Shown here piece by piece: positions 53,633-63,230 of a DNA stretch of 64,000 bases; position 1 is the first letter of the stretch; every line of letters starts with the position of its first letter. Under the pieces are notes generated by a model. It did no database searches. It was not told where the DNA came from and saw only the letters and a program-made list of their open reading frames with translations. The stretch is from Prevotellaceae bacterium (GTDB lineage Bacteria > Bacteroidota > Bacteroidia > Bacteroidales > Muribaculaceae), in contig JAETNS010000002.1 in assembly GCA_021772015.1 (NCBI GenBank), forward strand, positions 1 to 64,000, in the 5' to 3' direction. The position numbers were made by a program, and so were the translations under genes.

Positions 53633-56600
53633 ATGAAACATTCACAAACAGGAATCGCCAAGAAATTCCTATTTCTTATGGTGGGACTGCTGATGGCCAT
53701 CGGTGTCAACGCGCAGTCGATTACCGTAAGCGGTACGGTCACCGATCCCACGGGTGAACCGCTTATCGGTGCCAGCGTGCTCGCTGAAGGAACAACCACA
53801 GGTGCATCCACCGACATCGATGGTAACTACTCCATCAAGGTTGCTTCCAACGCAGTCCTCGTTGTGTCTTATGTCGGCTACGACACCCAGCGTGTCCCCG
53901 TCGACGGACGTACCACCGTGAACGTTGAGATGAAGGAGAACTCCGTCATGCTCAACGAAGTCGTAGCCATCGGTTACGGTACCGTGAGAAAACAAGACGC
54001 CACCGGTTCTGTGGCTATCGTGAAGCCCGACGAGATCGAGGCCGGTCTCGCCACCACCGTGCAGGACATGCTCGTCGGCCAGACCCCCGGCGTTGTCGTG
54101 ACTACCTCCGGAGGTCCGCAGGGTGCTGCCGACATCCGTATCCGTGGTGGAGCCTCCCTGTCAGCTTCCAACGACCCTCTGATCGTGCTTGACGGTGTGC
54201 CCCTGACTTCTGATACTCCTCTGGGTATGGGTTCTCCCCTGTCGATGATCAACCCTGAGTCCATCGAGTCGATGACCATCCTCAAGGACGCATCCGCTAC
54301 CGCCATCTACGGTTCGCGCGCATCAAACGGTGTGATCATCATCAACACCAAGAAAGGCCGCTCAGGAAGGCCCCAGGTAACCTTCACCGCCAACCTCTAC
54401 ATCGACCATGCCCGCCGCACAGCCGACGTGCTCAACGCCGGTGAGTTCCGCGAACTTGTTGTCAACAAGTTCGGCGTGGGCTCTGCCCCCGCCGGATATC
54501 TCGGCAACGCCTCCACAGACTGGCAGGATGAGATCTTCCGTACCTCTGTAAGCTCCGACTACTCGTTGGCAGTCTCCGGTGCCGCAGGCGTGCTTCCCTA
54601 CCGCGTTGATGTTTCTTACACCAACAACAACGGTATCCTCGAGAAGTCTTCTATGGACCGCGTCACCGTCGGAATCTCTCTTACCCCGAAGTTCTTCAAC
54701 GACCACCTGTCGATCAACGCCAAGGCAAAGGGATTCTATGTACGTAACAACTGGGGACAGGATGGGGCCATCGGCGCAGCCGTAAACTTCAACCCGACCC
54801 TTCCCGTCCGTGACATGATCCCCGTTTCCGGCGGTACAGCCGCAGGAGCTTTCGGCTATCTTTTCAACGGCTATACCGAGCCGTGGACCGTTGCCGGCGG
54901 AACTGTCAACCTGGAGAACAACGCCACTTACAACCCCGTGGCTACCATCAACCAGACCAAGAACTACTCAAACGTTTACCGTTCGAACGGTAACATCCAG
55001 TTCGACTACTCTTTCCACTTCCTCCCCGAGCTCCACGCCAACCTCAACCTCGGTTACGACGTGAGCAAGTCTGACGACTACTACAACATCGACGCAAACT
55101 CCCACATGGCTTTCAAGGACCTCCCCAACAACTACGGCGGTGGCTCCTCACGCCATAAATATGAGTTCCGCTCCAACACCCTCCTTGAGTTCTACCTCAA
55201 CTACAAGAAGGAATTCGAAGCCATCAAGTCAATGCTCGACGCAACCGCCGGTTACACCTGGTCGCGTGACGCAGCCAACGGCTGGAACGACGGTTCAAAC
55301 TCCGTACAGGGCAACGCTACCACTATGGGCCTCAACTTCCCGACAGTCAACGCCGACGGGACATACTCCCTCAACTGGAACCCCGCGACCGCCGACCAGG
55401 TAGGCAAGCCTTTCCAGGTTGACCAGATCGATGCCAACGGCAACTACCACTGGAAGAACCACCTGCAGCTTCTCTCGTTCTTCGGACGTGTGAACTACAC
55501 CTTCAAGGAACGCTACCTGTTGACCGCCACCGTCCGCGGTGACGCTACCTCACGCTTCTCCAAAGACAACCGCTGGGGTGTATTCCCCGCTGTAGCCCTC
55601 GGATGGCGTATCAACGACGAGGCTTTCATGGCCGACGCTGCCGGATGGCTCTCCGACCTGAAACTCCGCGCAGGCTGGGGTGAGACAGGTCAGCAGGCTG
55701 TAGGTAACTACTACAACTACATCCCGACCTACACCGTCTCCTCTCCCGGTTCATACTACACCGACGGTATGGGCGGCTGGCTGACCCCCTACTTCCCCGA
55801 CGGATACAACCCCGACCTGAAGTGGGAGACCACCGAGACCTGGAACGCCGGTATCGACTTCGGTTTCTTCAACAACCGCATCACCGGTGCCATCGAGTAC
55901 TACAAGCGCAACACCCGCGACCTGCTCTCGACCGTTCCCGTCGCCGCAGGTTCCTCGACAGTCGCTTACCTTCCCCAGAACATCGGTAAGATGGAGAACT
56001 ACGGTATCGAGTTCGCCATCAACGCCAAGCCCATCGTCACCGACGACTTCGTATGGAACATCTCCTACAACGTCGGCTGGAACCACAACGAGATCACCGA
56101 CCTCAACGGCCTGACCTTCGGTGTCGGCGGCGGTGCAGGTACCGGCGGTAACGTACAGATCCAGAAAGAAGGTTATCCCGCATTCTCCTTCAACCTCTAC
56201 CAGCAGGTTTACGGTGCTGACGGCAACCCCGTCCCCGGAGCTTACGTTGACCAGAACGGTGACGGAGCGATCGACTCCAACGACCTCGTTGTCCGCTACT
56301 CGAAAGATCCCAAGGTGACAATGACCTTCGGCTCCAACTTCCGTTACAAGAAATGGGACTTCGGCTTCACCCTGCGCGCCTCCATCGGCAACTATGTATA
56401 CGCCGGCGCTCTCCGTGAAGGTTCCGACCTCAGCGGTCTCTTCCGTAACAACCAGCTGAGCAACGTCTGGGATGTCGACTACTACTTCGACACCAACGAC
56501 ACCAACCTCGCTTATTCCGATTACTGGCTGCGCAACGCCTCATTCCTGCGCTGCGACAACATCAACCTCGGTTACACCTTCGACAACCTCCTGAACGACA

Positions 56601-56749
56601 ACCTGAAGCTCCGCGTCTTCGCAGCCGTCCAGAATCCCTTCGTCATCACCAAGTACAAGGGTCTCGATCCTGAGGTGTTCTCCGGCGTTGACGGCAACAT
56701 CTACCCCCGCGCCACCACATGGTCGCTCGGCGTGGTCGCCAACTTCTAA
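53633..56749 (+). CDS. SusC/RagA-family TonB-linked outer-membrane transporter
   Basis: 1038 residues. Signal peptide to NAQS (residue 29), a carboxypeptidase-D-like domain (VSGTVTDPTGEPLIGASVLA ... VVSYVGYDTQRVPV, about 30-104), a TonB-box region NEVVAIGYGTVRK, the plug (DMLVGQTPGVVV, IRIRGGASLSASNDPLIVLDG, ILKDASATAIYGSRASNGVI) and a beta barrel closing with ATTWSLGVVANF. It imports a bound glycan or peptide across the outer membrane with the SusD-like lid. It is first of four genes, and the codons are strongly C-ending, suggesting high expression. Confidence 0.97.
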   Translation: MKHSQTGIAKKFLFLMVGLLMAIGVNAQSITVSGTVTDPTGEPLIGASVLAEGTTTGASTDIDGNYSIKVASNAVLVVSYVGYDTQRVPVDGRTTVNVEMKENSVMLNEVVAIGYGTVRKQDATGSVAIVKPDEIEAGLATTVQDMLVGQTPGVVVTTSGGPQGAADIRIRGGASLSASNDPLIVLDGVPLTSDTPLGMGSPLSMINPESIESMTILKDASATAIYGSRASNGVIIINTKKGRSGRPQVTFTANLYIDHARRTADVLNAGEFRELVVNKFGVGSAPAGYLGNASTDWQDEIFRTSVSSDYSLAVSGAAGVLPYRVDVSYTNNNGILEKSSMDRVTVGISLTPKFFNDHLSINAKAKGFYVRNNWGQDGAIGAAVNFNPTLPVRDMIPVSGGTAAGAFGYLFNGYTEPWTVAGGTVNLENNATYNPVATINQTKNYSNVYRSNGNIQFDYSFHFLPELHANLNLGYDVSKSDDYYNIDANSHMAFKDLPNNYGGGSSRHKYEFRSNTLLEFYLNYKKEFEAIKSMLDATAGYTWSRDAANGWNDGSNSVQGNATTMGLNFPTVNADGTYSLNWNPATADQVGKPFQVDQIDANGNYHWKNHLQLLSFFGRVNYTFKERYLLTATVRGDATSRFSKDNRWGVFPAVALGWRINDEAFMADAAGWLSDLKLRAGWGETGQQAVGNYYNYIPTYTVSSPGSYYTDGMGGWLTPYFPDGYNPDLKWETTETWNAGIDFGFFNNRITGAIEYYKRNTRDLLSTVPVAAGSSTVAYLPQNIGKMENYGIEFAINAKPIVTDDFVWNISYNVGWNHNEITDLNGLTFGVGGGAGTGGNVQIQKEGYPAFSFNLYQQVYGADGNPVPGAYVDQNGDGAIDSNDLVVRYSKDPKVTMTFGSNFRYKKWDFGFTLRASIGNYVYAGALREGSDLSGLFRNNQLSNVWDVDYYFDTNDTNLAYSDYWLRNASFLRCDNINLGYTFDNLLNDNLKLRVFAAVQNPFVITKYKGLDPEVFSGVDGNIYPRATTWSLGVVANF

Positions 56750-56787
56750 TCCCGGTCAAGGTTGAACATTTAAACTGAATCTAAACA

Positions 56788-58524
56788 ATGAATCTCAAGA
56801 AATATCTGTTGCTTGGCGGCGTTGCTCTCGGCCTCGGCATGACCTCCTGCGTGGGAGACCTCGACCTGGAGCCCAACGACCCCAACCTGGTCAACACAAA
56901 CGACCCCAACTTCAAGGCGAATGCCCTCGGCATCTGCTACTCCGGTATCGCCGTCAGCGGTATCTCCGGTTCAGGCTCCTCATATGTGGGCGGTCTCGAC
57001 CCCGGTACCTCGGCCTACCTGCGTACACTCTTCACACTCGGTGAGTTCTGTACCGACGAGCTGGTATGGATCTGGCCCAACGACGAGGCCGGATCGATCG
57101 GCGACATCGTGGCCTGCAACTGGTCATCCAACAACTCGATCGTCTACGGCGCCTACTACCGTCTGTTAGGCCACATCGCCATCTGTAACCAGTTCCTGGC
57201 TAACACAGCCGATGACGCTGACGCAGAGACCCTCGAGATGCGCGCCGAGGCCCGCACTCTCCGTGCATACTCCTATTACAACATGATGGACCTCTACGGC
57301 CAGTCCTCTTTCATCACCGAGGAGGCTGAAGTAGGTGAGGAACCCTCCCAGATTTCCCGCGCCGAGCTTTTCGCATGGGTTGAGCAGGAACTCAAGGATA
57401 TCGTAGACAACCGCCTCATTGCCGAGACTCCGGTCTATGGCCGTGTAGGTCTTGACGGCGCAGAGGCTCTTCTTGCCCGTCTGTATCTCAATGCAGAGGT
57501 ATTCTCCGGAACTCCCCGCTGGGCTGACTGCCAGACCCGCTGCGAGAACATCATCCGTCGTCACCAGGGCGGTGGCTTCAAGGGATCCGGTCTTGCCAAC
57601 GAGTATCTCTACCTCTTCTGCAAGGACAACAAGCAGTACATGCCCGGCGGAGCAAACAAGGCCGAGAACGAGATCCTCTTCGGTATCTCCTTCGATGCCG
57701 ACATGACCCAGAGCTACGGAGGCCCGACATTCATCGTGGCCGGTACCGTGACCAACTCCCACTATGTTCCCCGTCAGAATTATGGCTGCTCCGGTGAATG
57801 GTCATGTATCAAGGGTATCCAGCAGATGGCCGAGCGCTTCTATGGGCTGCCCAATGACAAGCGTGACGACCTCTGGGTACGCGGCATGCTTCCCGCAGGC
57901 AGCGATGCCAACGGTTCCTGGGACGCTGAAGACTACACCGATGTGTTCCATGGTTTCACCGGCTCATGGGCTACCACCGGCGGTAACGTGATCCTCAAGT
58001 TCACCGGCAACACCATCACCAAGAATCCCTCCGCTGTGGATTACAACAAGCCTATGACTCTCTTTGACGGTGCTTATGATGCCAACGGTGTATGGCAGCC
58101 CAACTATCCGGCTACCACTTTCATGTCGACCGACCAGCCTATCATCCGTCTTGCCGACATCTACCTGATGTACACCGAGTGCTACATCAACGGCGGCGTG
58201 GGTGACCGTACAACCGCTCTCAACTATATCAACCTGGTTCGCGAGCGCGCCGGCAACGGTCCAGCCGACCTTTACGGCTACTCCGACCTGACCGTCAAGA
58301 ACCTCATGGACGAGCGTTCACGCGAGCTTTACCTTGAGTCAGTACGCCGCTCCGACCTTATCCGTAACAAGATGTTTGTCGGCCCGCAGCAGACCGTATG
58401 GCAGGTGAAGGGTAACATCAACAACATGGAGGGTACCCGCATCGATGACAAGTACGCCCTCTATCCCATCCCCGACGCGGTTCTCAACTCACAGCCCGAT
58501 TTCAAGCAGAATCCCGGCTACTAA
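56788..58524 (+). CDS. SusD/RagB-family surface lipoprotein
   Basis: 578 residues. Lipoprotein signal with lipobox Cys21 (LGMTSCVGD). TPR-like helices (MRAEARTLRAYSYYNMMDLYGQ) and the C-terminal RagB/SusD region (FMSTDQPIIRLADIYLMYTECYIN, MDERSRELYLESVRRSDLIRN, YPIPDAVLNSQPDFKQNPGY) are typical. It caps the SusC-like barrel and delivers ligand. It starts 38 bp after the susC-like gene. The ligand cannot be deduced. Confidence 0.97.
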   Translation: MNLKKYLLLGGVALGLGMTSCVGDLDLEPNDPNLVNTNDPNFKANALGICYSGIAVSGISGSGSSYVGGLDPGTSAYLRTLFTLGEFCTDELVWIWPNDEAGSIGDIVACNWSSNNSIVYGAYYRLLGHIAICNQFLANTADDADAETLEMRAEARTLRAYSYYNMMDLYGQSSFITEEAEVGEEPSQISRAELFAWVEQELKDIVDNRLIAETPVYGRVGLDGAEALLARLYLNAEVFSGTPRWADCQTRCENIIRRHQGGGFKGSGLANEYLYLFCKDNKQYMPGGANKAENEILFGISFDADMTQSYGGPTFIVAGTVTNSHYVPRQNYGCSGEWSCIKGIQQMAERFYGLPNDKRDDLWVRGMLPAGSDANGSWDAEDYTDVFHGFTGSWATTGGNVILKFTGNTITKNPSAVDYNKPMTLFDGAYDANGVWQPNYPATTFMSTDQPIIRLADIYLMYTECYINGGVGDRTTALNYINLVRERAGNGPADLYGYSDLTVKNLMDERSRELYLESVRRSDLIRNKMFVGPQQTVWQVKGNINNMEGTRIDDKYALYPIPDAVLNSQPDFKQNPGY

Positions 58525-58537
58525 TAAACTTTCCGGC

Positions 58538-58574
58538 CTCCGCCGCCCGGCCTGAACGGCCAAGGCGGCGGGAG
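58538..58574 (+). promoter_or_regulatory. GC-rich hairpin between susD- and susE-like genes
   Basis: CTCCGCCGCC-CGGCC-TGAA-CGGCC-AA-GGCGGCGGGAG forms a strong stem 14 bp after the susD-like stop. No U-run. Likely an mRNA stability or partial attenuation element that lowers expression of the downstream genes. Confidence 0.65.
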
Positions 58575-58609
58575 CTGAAAAAACAACAATTTCAGAATCT
58601 TTCCAAACA

Positions 58610-59482
58610 ATGAAAAAGATATCTTTGATGTTTGCCGTCGCCGTGGCCGCGCTTGGTTTCTCGAGCTGCTCGGAGACCTGGGACGACAACCCCGTGCTTA
58701 ACACCCACGAAGGTGAGGTGAAAGCCGACTTCCTCAACAACCCCCAGATGCAGGACCAGGTGATCATGCTGACCAACGACAACAAGGACGGCAATTTCCA
58801 CCTTACTTGCTCACAACCTGACTTCGGTTATGCCGCCGTCGGCACCTACCGTGTGCAGTGCTCCCTGACCGAGGACTTCGCCAAGTTCGAAGAGATCAGC
58901 CAGGACTTCTATGATTGCTCGCAGATCAACCCCCTCAACGGCGATGTGGCCGCTGTGCTGGAGAAACTTGCCGGTGTTCAGACTGACGCTGATCTTCCCC
59001 TCCCCGAATATAAGAGACTCTACATGCGTCTGCGCGCTTTCGTGGCGCAGGACGAGGCCAACACACAGTTCCTCTCGAATGTGGTTTCTTTCAAGGGTGT
59101 CAACGCCAACTATCTCGCCATCTGGGTTGCCGGTGTGCCTGTCAACCTCTACATGCGTGGCGGTATGAACGAATGGGGCGCTACTCCGGGCTCTGAGTGG
59201 CAGTTTGTCACCGGTCCCGAGGAGAACACTTGGGTGCTTCCCAATGTGACCATTCTCGCCAACACTTCTATCAAGGTTTCGACTGACTCATGGGGCTCGC
59301 CCAACCTCGGTGGTAACGCCGGTGAGAACGAGGCTTCCCAGATGATCAATCCCGGCGAGGAATACGCCATGACCCAGGGTGACAACCCCGGCCACATGCG
59401 TATGGATGTCGACTTCACAGGTAAGGTTGTTCTCCGTCTTGAGAACGGTATCTACTACATCACTTTCGACCCCGCCCGTTAA
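58610..59482 (+). CDS. SusE-like surface glycan-binding lipoprotein
   Basis: 290 residues. Lipoprotein signal (AVAVAALGFSSCSETWDDNP). An N-terminal SusE-type domain with FHLTCSQPDFGYAAVGTYRVQCSL and LPEYKRLYMRLRAF is followed by one C-terminal module from about residue 180 (VNLYMRGGMNEW ... FVTGPEENTWVLPNV ... VVLRLENGIYYITFDP). That module resembles one in the giant secreted protein at 1-3239. It probably helps hold glycan at the cell surface. Confidence 0.85.
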   Translation: MKKISLMFAVAVAALGFSSCSETWDDNPVLNTHEGEVKADFLNNPQMQDQVIMLTNDNKDGNFHLTCSQPDFGYAAVGTYRVQCSLTEDFAKFEEISQDFYDCSQINPLNGDVAAVLEKLAGVQTDADLPLPEYKRLYMRLRAFVAQDEANTQFLSNVVSFKGVNANYLAIWVAGVPVNLYMRGGMNEWGATPGSEWQFVTGPEENTWVLPNVTILANTSIKVSTDSWGSPNLGGNAGENEASQMINPGEEYAMTQGDNPGHMRMDVDFTGKVVLRLENGIYYITFDPAR

Positions 59483-59502
59483 TCCCGATTTCTCATCAAC
59501 CC

Positions 59503-59580
59503 CTTGAGGCTGCTGACCACTTTAAGGACTTTAAAGACCTTAAATACCTTAAGGCCCTTAAATTCTTCGACAGCCTCGGG
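59503..59580 (+). repeat. Stem-loop with TTTAAGG repeats between susE- and susF-like genes
   Basis: An outer stem GAGGCTG/CAGCCTC encloses repeated ACTTTAAGGACTTTAAAGAC and CCTTAAATACCTTAAGGCCC units that can pair in several registers. It lies in a 131-bp intercistronic gap. Confidence 0.6.
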
Positions 59581-59613
59581 GAGAAACTTAGAAAACTCCA
59601 TTTTTAAGAAACA

Positions 59614-61131
59614 ATGAAAAAACTTAGCATATTCCTGCTGGGCGCTCTCGGGATGTTGGCCGCAACCTCCTGCGAGGAGAAGATAGATCCCGCTATCCCC
59701 CAGACAAACCCCCAGGAGCCGATCATGACAACCGGCGACGTTGTCTCCGCCACCGATGGCGTGCTGGCTTCCGCCGCTGTCCTCAACCTGGAGGATTACC
59801 GCAACTCTGCCACGGGTATTCCCGTGATGAAGCTCGTCGAGACCAAGGATCTGCCCGCCGGATCCACCGTCAGCTACAAGGTGCAGATTTCCGACACAGA
59901 GGATTTCCTCCGCAACGTGACTCTTGATGCCACCGTGGGCAATGACGCTGTATATTACGTCAACGCTGACAAGTGGAACGAGGCCCATATCTACCTTTTC
60001 GGCAAAAGCCCCAAAGTGAAGCAGGCTTACTACCGCGTGCCTGTATATGTCAACCTCGACGGCAGCGACTACCGTCTCCAGTCGACCGACTACTACGCAG
60101 CGACAGGTTCCATCCAGGAAACCTGTATGGACATGGGCTTCACCATCTCCGACGCTTACTATTTCCTTAGTGACGCTACCGCCTGGGCTCTCGGCGACAT
60201 GACCGTGATGGAGGCCTTCAAGTTCGCCCATTCAGATGCTGATGTTTACGATGATCCCGTCTTCACATTCAAGTTCGAGGTCACCGAAGATATGTTCCTC
60301 AACGCTGACGGTACTAAGAAAGACGGCATCTATTGGAAGATCGCTTCCCAGGAAGGCATGACACTCGCTGACTGGGCTACCGGTATCTATGGTCCGGAGA
60401 CCAACGGCGACGATAACCTCGCCGGAATACTCGTTGACGTGAATGCACAGGCCGGCAAGCTCACCGAAGCAGGTAAATACAAACTGACCATCAACATGGA
60501 GGATATGACCTATGAGTTCGAGCTTCTCCTCCAGCCCGATGTGCTCTACACCCCCGGTGGCACAAATGGATGGAACCAGGCCAACTCCGCATGGATGCAG
60601 CTCCACAGCGAGAAGGGCTACTACGGTCTCTTCCCCGTAAACGAGCAGGGCTTCAAGATCTGCGAGGAACTTGACTGGAACAACGCTACCGACTGGGGCG
60701 CGGCTTCCGATGCTCCCGCTCTCGCAGGTGAGTTTGTCCTTGGTCAGGAAGGCAAGAACATCATGGCTCCCGCCAACGGCCTCTACTGGATCTTCGCCCA
60801 GTTTGATCCCACCAGCTATGACCTGACAACCTACACTCTGACCGAAGTCAGCACTGTAGGCATGATCGGTTCGTTCGCAGCTTCCGGCTGGGGCAGCGAT
60901 GTGGAGATGACCTCCGCTGACGGCGGTGCGACCTGGACCGCAGATGTGACCTTCGCCGCAGGCGACGAGTTCAAGTTCCGTTTCAATGGCAACTGGGACT
61001 ACAACTACGGCGGTGCTCTCAACAAGCTTGGTCTTGACGGCGATAACATCAAGGTTGCCGAGGCCGGTACTTACGCCGTGACCCTCAAGCTACAGCCCGG
61101 TCTTCCCACCGCTACCATGACCCGCAAGTAA
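59614..61131 (+). CDS. SusF-like surface glycan-binding lipoprotein
   Basis: 505 residues. Lipoprotein signal (ALGMLAATSCEEKIDP). An N-terminal domain (to about 190) resembles the start of SusE-like proteins, followed by three beta modules: about 205-305 (FKFEVTEDMFLNADGT), 308-405 (VLYTPGGTNGWNQANSAW) and 410-505 (VGMIGSFAASGWGSDVEM ... WTADVTFAAGDEFKFRFNGNW). The last two are recognisable SusE/F-type starch-binding-like modules. It is the last gene of the cluster and a terminator follows. Confidence 0.87.
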   Translation: MKKLSIFLLGALGMLAATSCEEKIDPAIPQTNPQEPIMTTGDVVSATDGVLASAAVLNLEDYRNSATGIPVMKLVETKDLPAGSTVSYKVQISDTEDFLRNVTLDATVGNDAVYYVNADKWNEAHIYLFGKSPKVKQAYYRVPVYVNLDGSDYRLQSTDYYAATGSIQETCMDMGFTISDAYYFLSDATAWALGDMTVMEAFKFAHSDADVYDDPVFTFKFEVTEDMFLNADGTKKDGIYWKIASQEGMTLADWATGIYGPETNGDDNLAGILVDVNAQAGKLTEAGKYKLTINMEDMTYEFELLLQPDVLYTPGGTNGWNQANSAWMQLHSEKGYYGLFPVNEQGFKICEELDWNNATDWGAASDAPALAGEFVLGQEGKNIMAPANGLYWIFAQFDPTSYDLTTYTLTEVSTVGMIGSFAASGWGSDVEMTSADGGATWTADVTFAAGDEFKFRFNGNWDYNYGGALNKLGLDGDNIKVAEAGTYAVTLKLQPGLPTATMTRK

Positions 61132-61190
61132 TCCAATTGAAACTCATCGCAGGGAGCGGTTTTTTCCCACCCTGTGATCCATCCATAAAG

Positions 61191-61222
61191 GACGGAGGCG
61201 CATCCCGCGCCCCCGTCTTTTT
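61191..61222 (+). terminator. Rho-independent terminator of the susCDEF-like operon
   Basis: GACGGAGGCGC, loop ATCCC, GCGCCCCCGTC, then TTTTT, 60 bp after the susF-like stop. Confidence 0.9.
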
Positions 61223-61331
61223 CGTTCATCCCGCGGATTCCACGAATTAGCTGCGGCGGTTCGCTTTGCTCTCCCAATGTTTTTCTATCACGCAGATTCG
61301 GCAAGGAATGAGTAAGTGATTTACAGTCAAA

Positions 61332-61417
61332 AGTCTCGCAGATTACGCGGATTACGCAGATGTCATCCGGGTTAAACATGATTGATAATCTGCGTAATCC
61401 GCGTAATCTGCGAGACT
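61332..61417. repeat. Family A palindromic repeat, copy 5
   Basis: Arms AGTCTCGCAGATTACGCGG and complement, loop with CATCCGGGTTAAAC as in copy 1. The 365-bp gap 61132-61496 between convergent genes holds the sus terminator, this repeat and short GAGCGCAGCGAACCG-like remnants (61432-61450). Confidence 0.9.
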
Positions 61418-61496
61418 AAAAAGATATTCGGTGAGCGCAGCGAACCGTTACTGTTAATTCGTGGAATTCAGAATAAAATAATCTGTGAAATCTTGA

Positions 61497-63053
61497 TCAG
61501 AGGCGCAGGAGATAGATGTCGAGGTTGGTGGCGGGGTCAAGGCCGAGCTTCTGGCGGAGGCGGAAACGGTTGGTGTAGACTGACGACGGGCTGATTCCCA
61601 TCAGGCGCGCTATGTGCTTGTTGTCGATGGAGGTGCGGACCAGGCATGCCAGACGGTATTCTCCCGGTGTCAGATCGGGATGTCTCTTCAGGAGGCGTTC
61701 TTTGAAACCGGGATTGCATTGGGCGAAAATCACCTTGAATTTCTCCCACTGCTCGGCCGGAGTAATGTCGGCGGTCAGAATTGCCGCCAACTGTGGGGAC
61801 ACCTCATCCCCGGATCTGTTTTGAGACATTCTGCCTGCTCGTTTCATTAAAAACAATACAATTCCTATCCCAGCGACAATAACCGCCAGAATCGCGCCGA
61901 AAACAGCGTAGAGAGAATCGCGCCGGGTTTCGTCGAGACGTTTCCCGGAATTTGCGATATGTTCTTCCAGGATAGCCTTCCGGATAGCTTCATGACCGTC
62001 TATCACCCTTTGGAGCGCGTTCCATTCGGTGGTGAACCGATGAAGGGAATCGTCATACATCCTGGATGAGTCGGAACCGAAGGACAAGTAAAAGTCGCGT
62101 AATGCTCCGGCGCGGATCAGGCGGTTGTATGTCTCCGATTCCGCAGGAGATGCCGCGAGGGTGATCTCTTTCCACCTCCCGACCGAATCGGATGGGCCGA
62201 AAGTCAGAAAATGAGTCAGGAACAGCGGAGCGAGATCCGATTCCCATCCCAGGACACGGGCGCTTTCGAGGGCGCGCCGGAGATGGGCGATGTCGTGGCG
62301 GTCATAATACAGGGTTCGCTCGGTGGAATAGACGATCTTGTCGGAAACGTCATACAGCTCCATTGCCGCCACTTTCCGGGCGATCTCGATGGCCCCGATA
62401 GTGTCGCCCATCTTGCGGTGCATGATAGCCCGGTGGTTCCAGGCGCGGAGATATTTGCCCGAATCAAGTGGTTGTGATTTTTCCAGCAGGTCTATCGACT
62501 TCTCATAGCAGATGTCGGCGGAGGCGTAATCGCCGAAATGCTGGTATATGTATGCCAGATTATGCATCGATCCCGCCGCCGAGTGATAATCACCTTTGTC
62601 GGCGAATGCCTCATAGCAACCCAGATAGGCTCTTATTGCCTTTTCGGGCGGTAGTGCGTTGGCTTGCAGGCTCATTATTCGCGCCATGTCGTATGGCGAG
62701 GATGCCGAGTCGATGTTCTCCCTTGCGGAATCGAGCAATGGGAGGAATCCCTCATGACCTACGGAATCAGGCCGCATGTATCTCTCGGTCATGTAGGCGC
62801 GCCAGTATTGCGATCTCGCCTTGGCGGTACGGCTGCCATCCGGACGCGAGGCGGCTGCCTCCAGGGTGGTGACCGCTGACGAGAATTCCTCTTCCGGGGC
62901 TTCGGTCTGTCTCAATGAATCAAGCAGGAGGGTCAGCGAGTCAACGTCGTCGCTGACGGGAGTCCATAACGATTTCCGGTCTTCCCTCCCGCAGGAGAGG
63001 ACCGGCAGAAACATCAGCAGGCAAAGAGGTATGCAGGCAAACAGACTTTTCAT
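61497..63053 (-). CDS. Membrane-bound TPR regulator with C-terminal LuxR-type HTH
   Basis: About 518 residues from the ATG at 63053 (ATG 63059 is an alternative). The N-terminus is a lipoprotein-like signal (SLFACIPLCLLMFLPVLSCGRED). An extracytoplasmic domain of TPR helices follows (YHSAAGSMHNLAYIYQHFGDYASADICYEKSI). One membrane helix (FGAILAVIVAGIGIVLFLM, about residues 390-410) leads to a cytosolic domain with a LuxR-type helix-turn-helix (LTPGEYRLACLVRTSIDNKHIARLMGISPSSVYTNRFRLRQKLG). It resembles Bacteroidetes one-component membrane regulators. It converges on the sus-like cluster and may sense related signals. TATTTTTG (63069-63062) immediately precedes the start. Confidence 0.87.
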   Translation of the reverse strand: MKSLFACIPLCLLMFLPVLSCGREDRKSLWTPVSDDVDSLTLLLDSLRQTEAPEEEFSSAVTTLEAAASRPDGSRTAKARSQYWRAYMTERYMRPDSVGHEGFLPLLDSARENIDSASSPYDMARIMSLQANALPPEKAIRAYLGCYEAFADKGDYHSAAGSMHNLAYIYQHFGDYASADICYEKSIDLLEKSQPLDSGKYLRAWNHRAIMHRKMGDTIGAIEIARKVAAMELYDVSDKIVYSTERTLYYDRHDIAHLRRALESARVLGWESDLAPLFLTHFLTFGPSDSVGRWKEITLAASPAESETYNRLIRAGALRDFYLSFGSDSSRMYDDSLHRFTTEWNALQRVIDGHEAIRKAILEEHIANSGKRLDETRRDSLYAVFGAILAVIVAGIGIVLFLMKRAGRMSQNRSGDEVSPQLAAILTADITPAEQWEKFKVIFAQCNPGFKERLLKRHPDLTPGEYRLACLVRTSIDNKHIARLMGISPSSVYTNRFRLRQKLGLDPATNLDIYLLRL

Positions 63054-63180
63054 ATTCATTGCAAAAATACTGAATTTTTCGGTTTGCCACACATGGCTTA
63101 TCCATTGAATAAAAGGCGCTCAGTAGTCTTGTCTATATATTGTATATATTGGATATTAGTATCTTACGATTGTTAACCGT

Positions 63181-63188
63181 TAATTTTG
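63181..63188 (+). promoter_or_regulatory. -7 box of the LRR-protein gene
   Basis: TAATTTTG, 43 bp before the ATG at 63231. No TTTG at the usual spacing. Confidence 0.4.
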
Positions 63189-63230
63189 CACCGATTTTCA
63201 AAATGGCGAAAAAACTGAATAAAAACAGAA

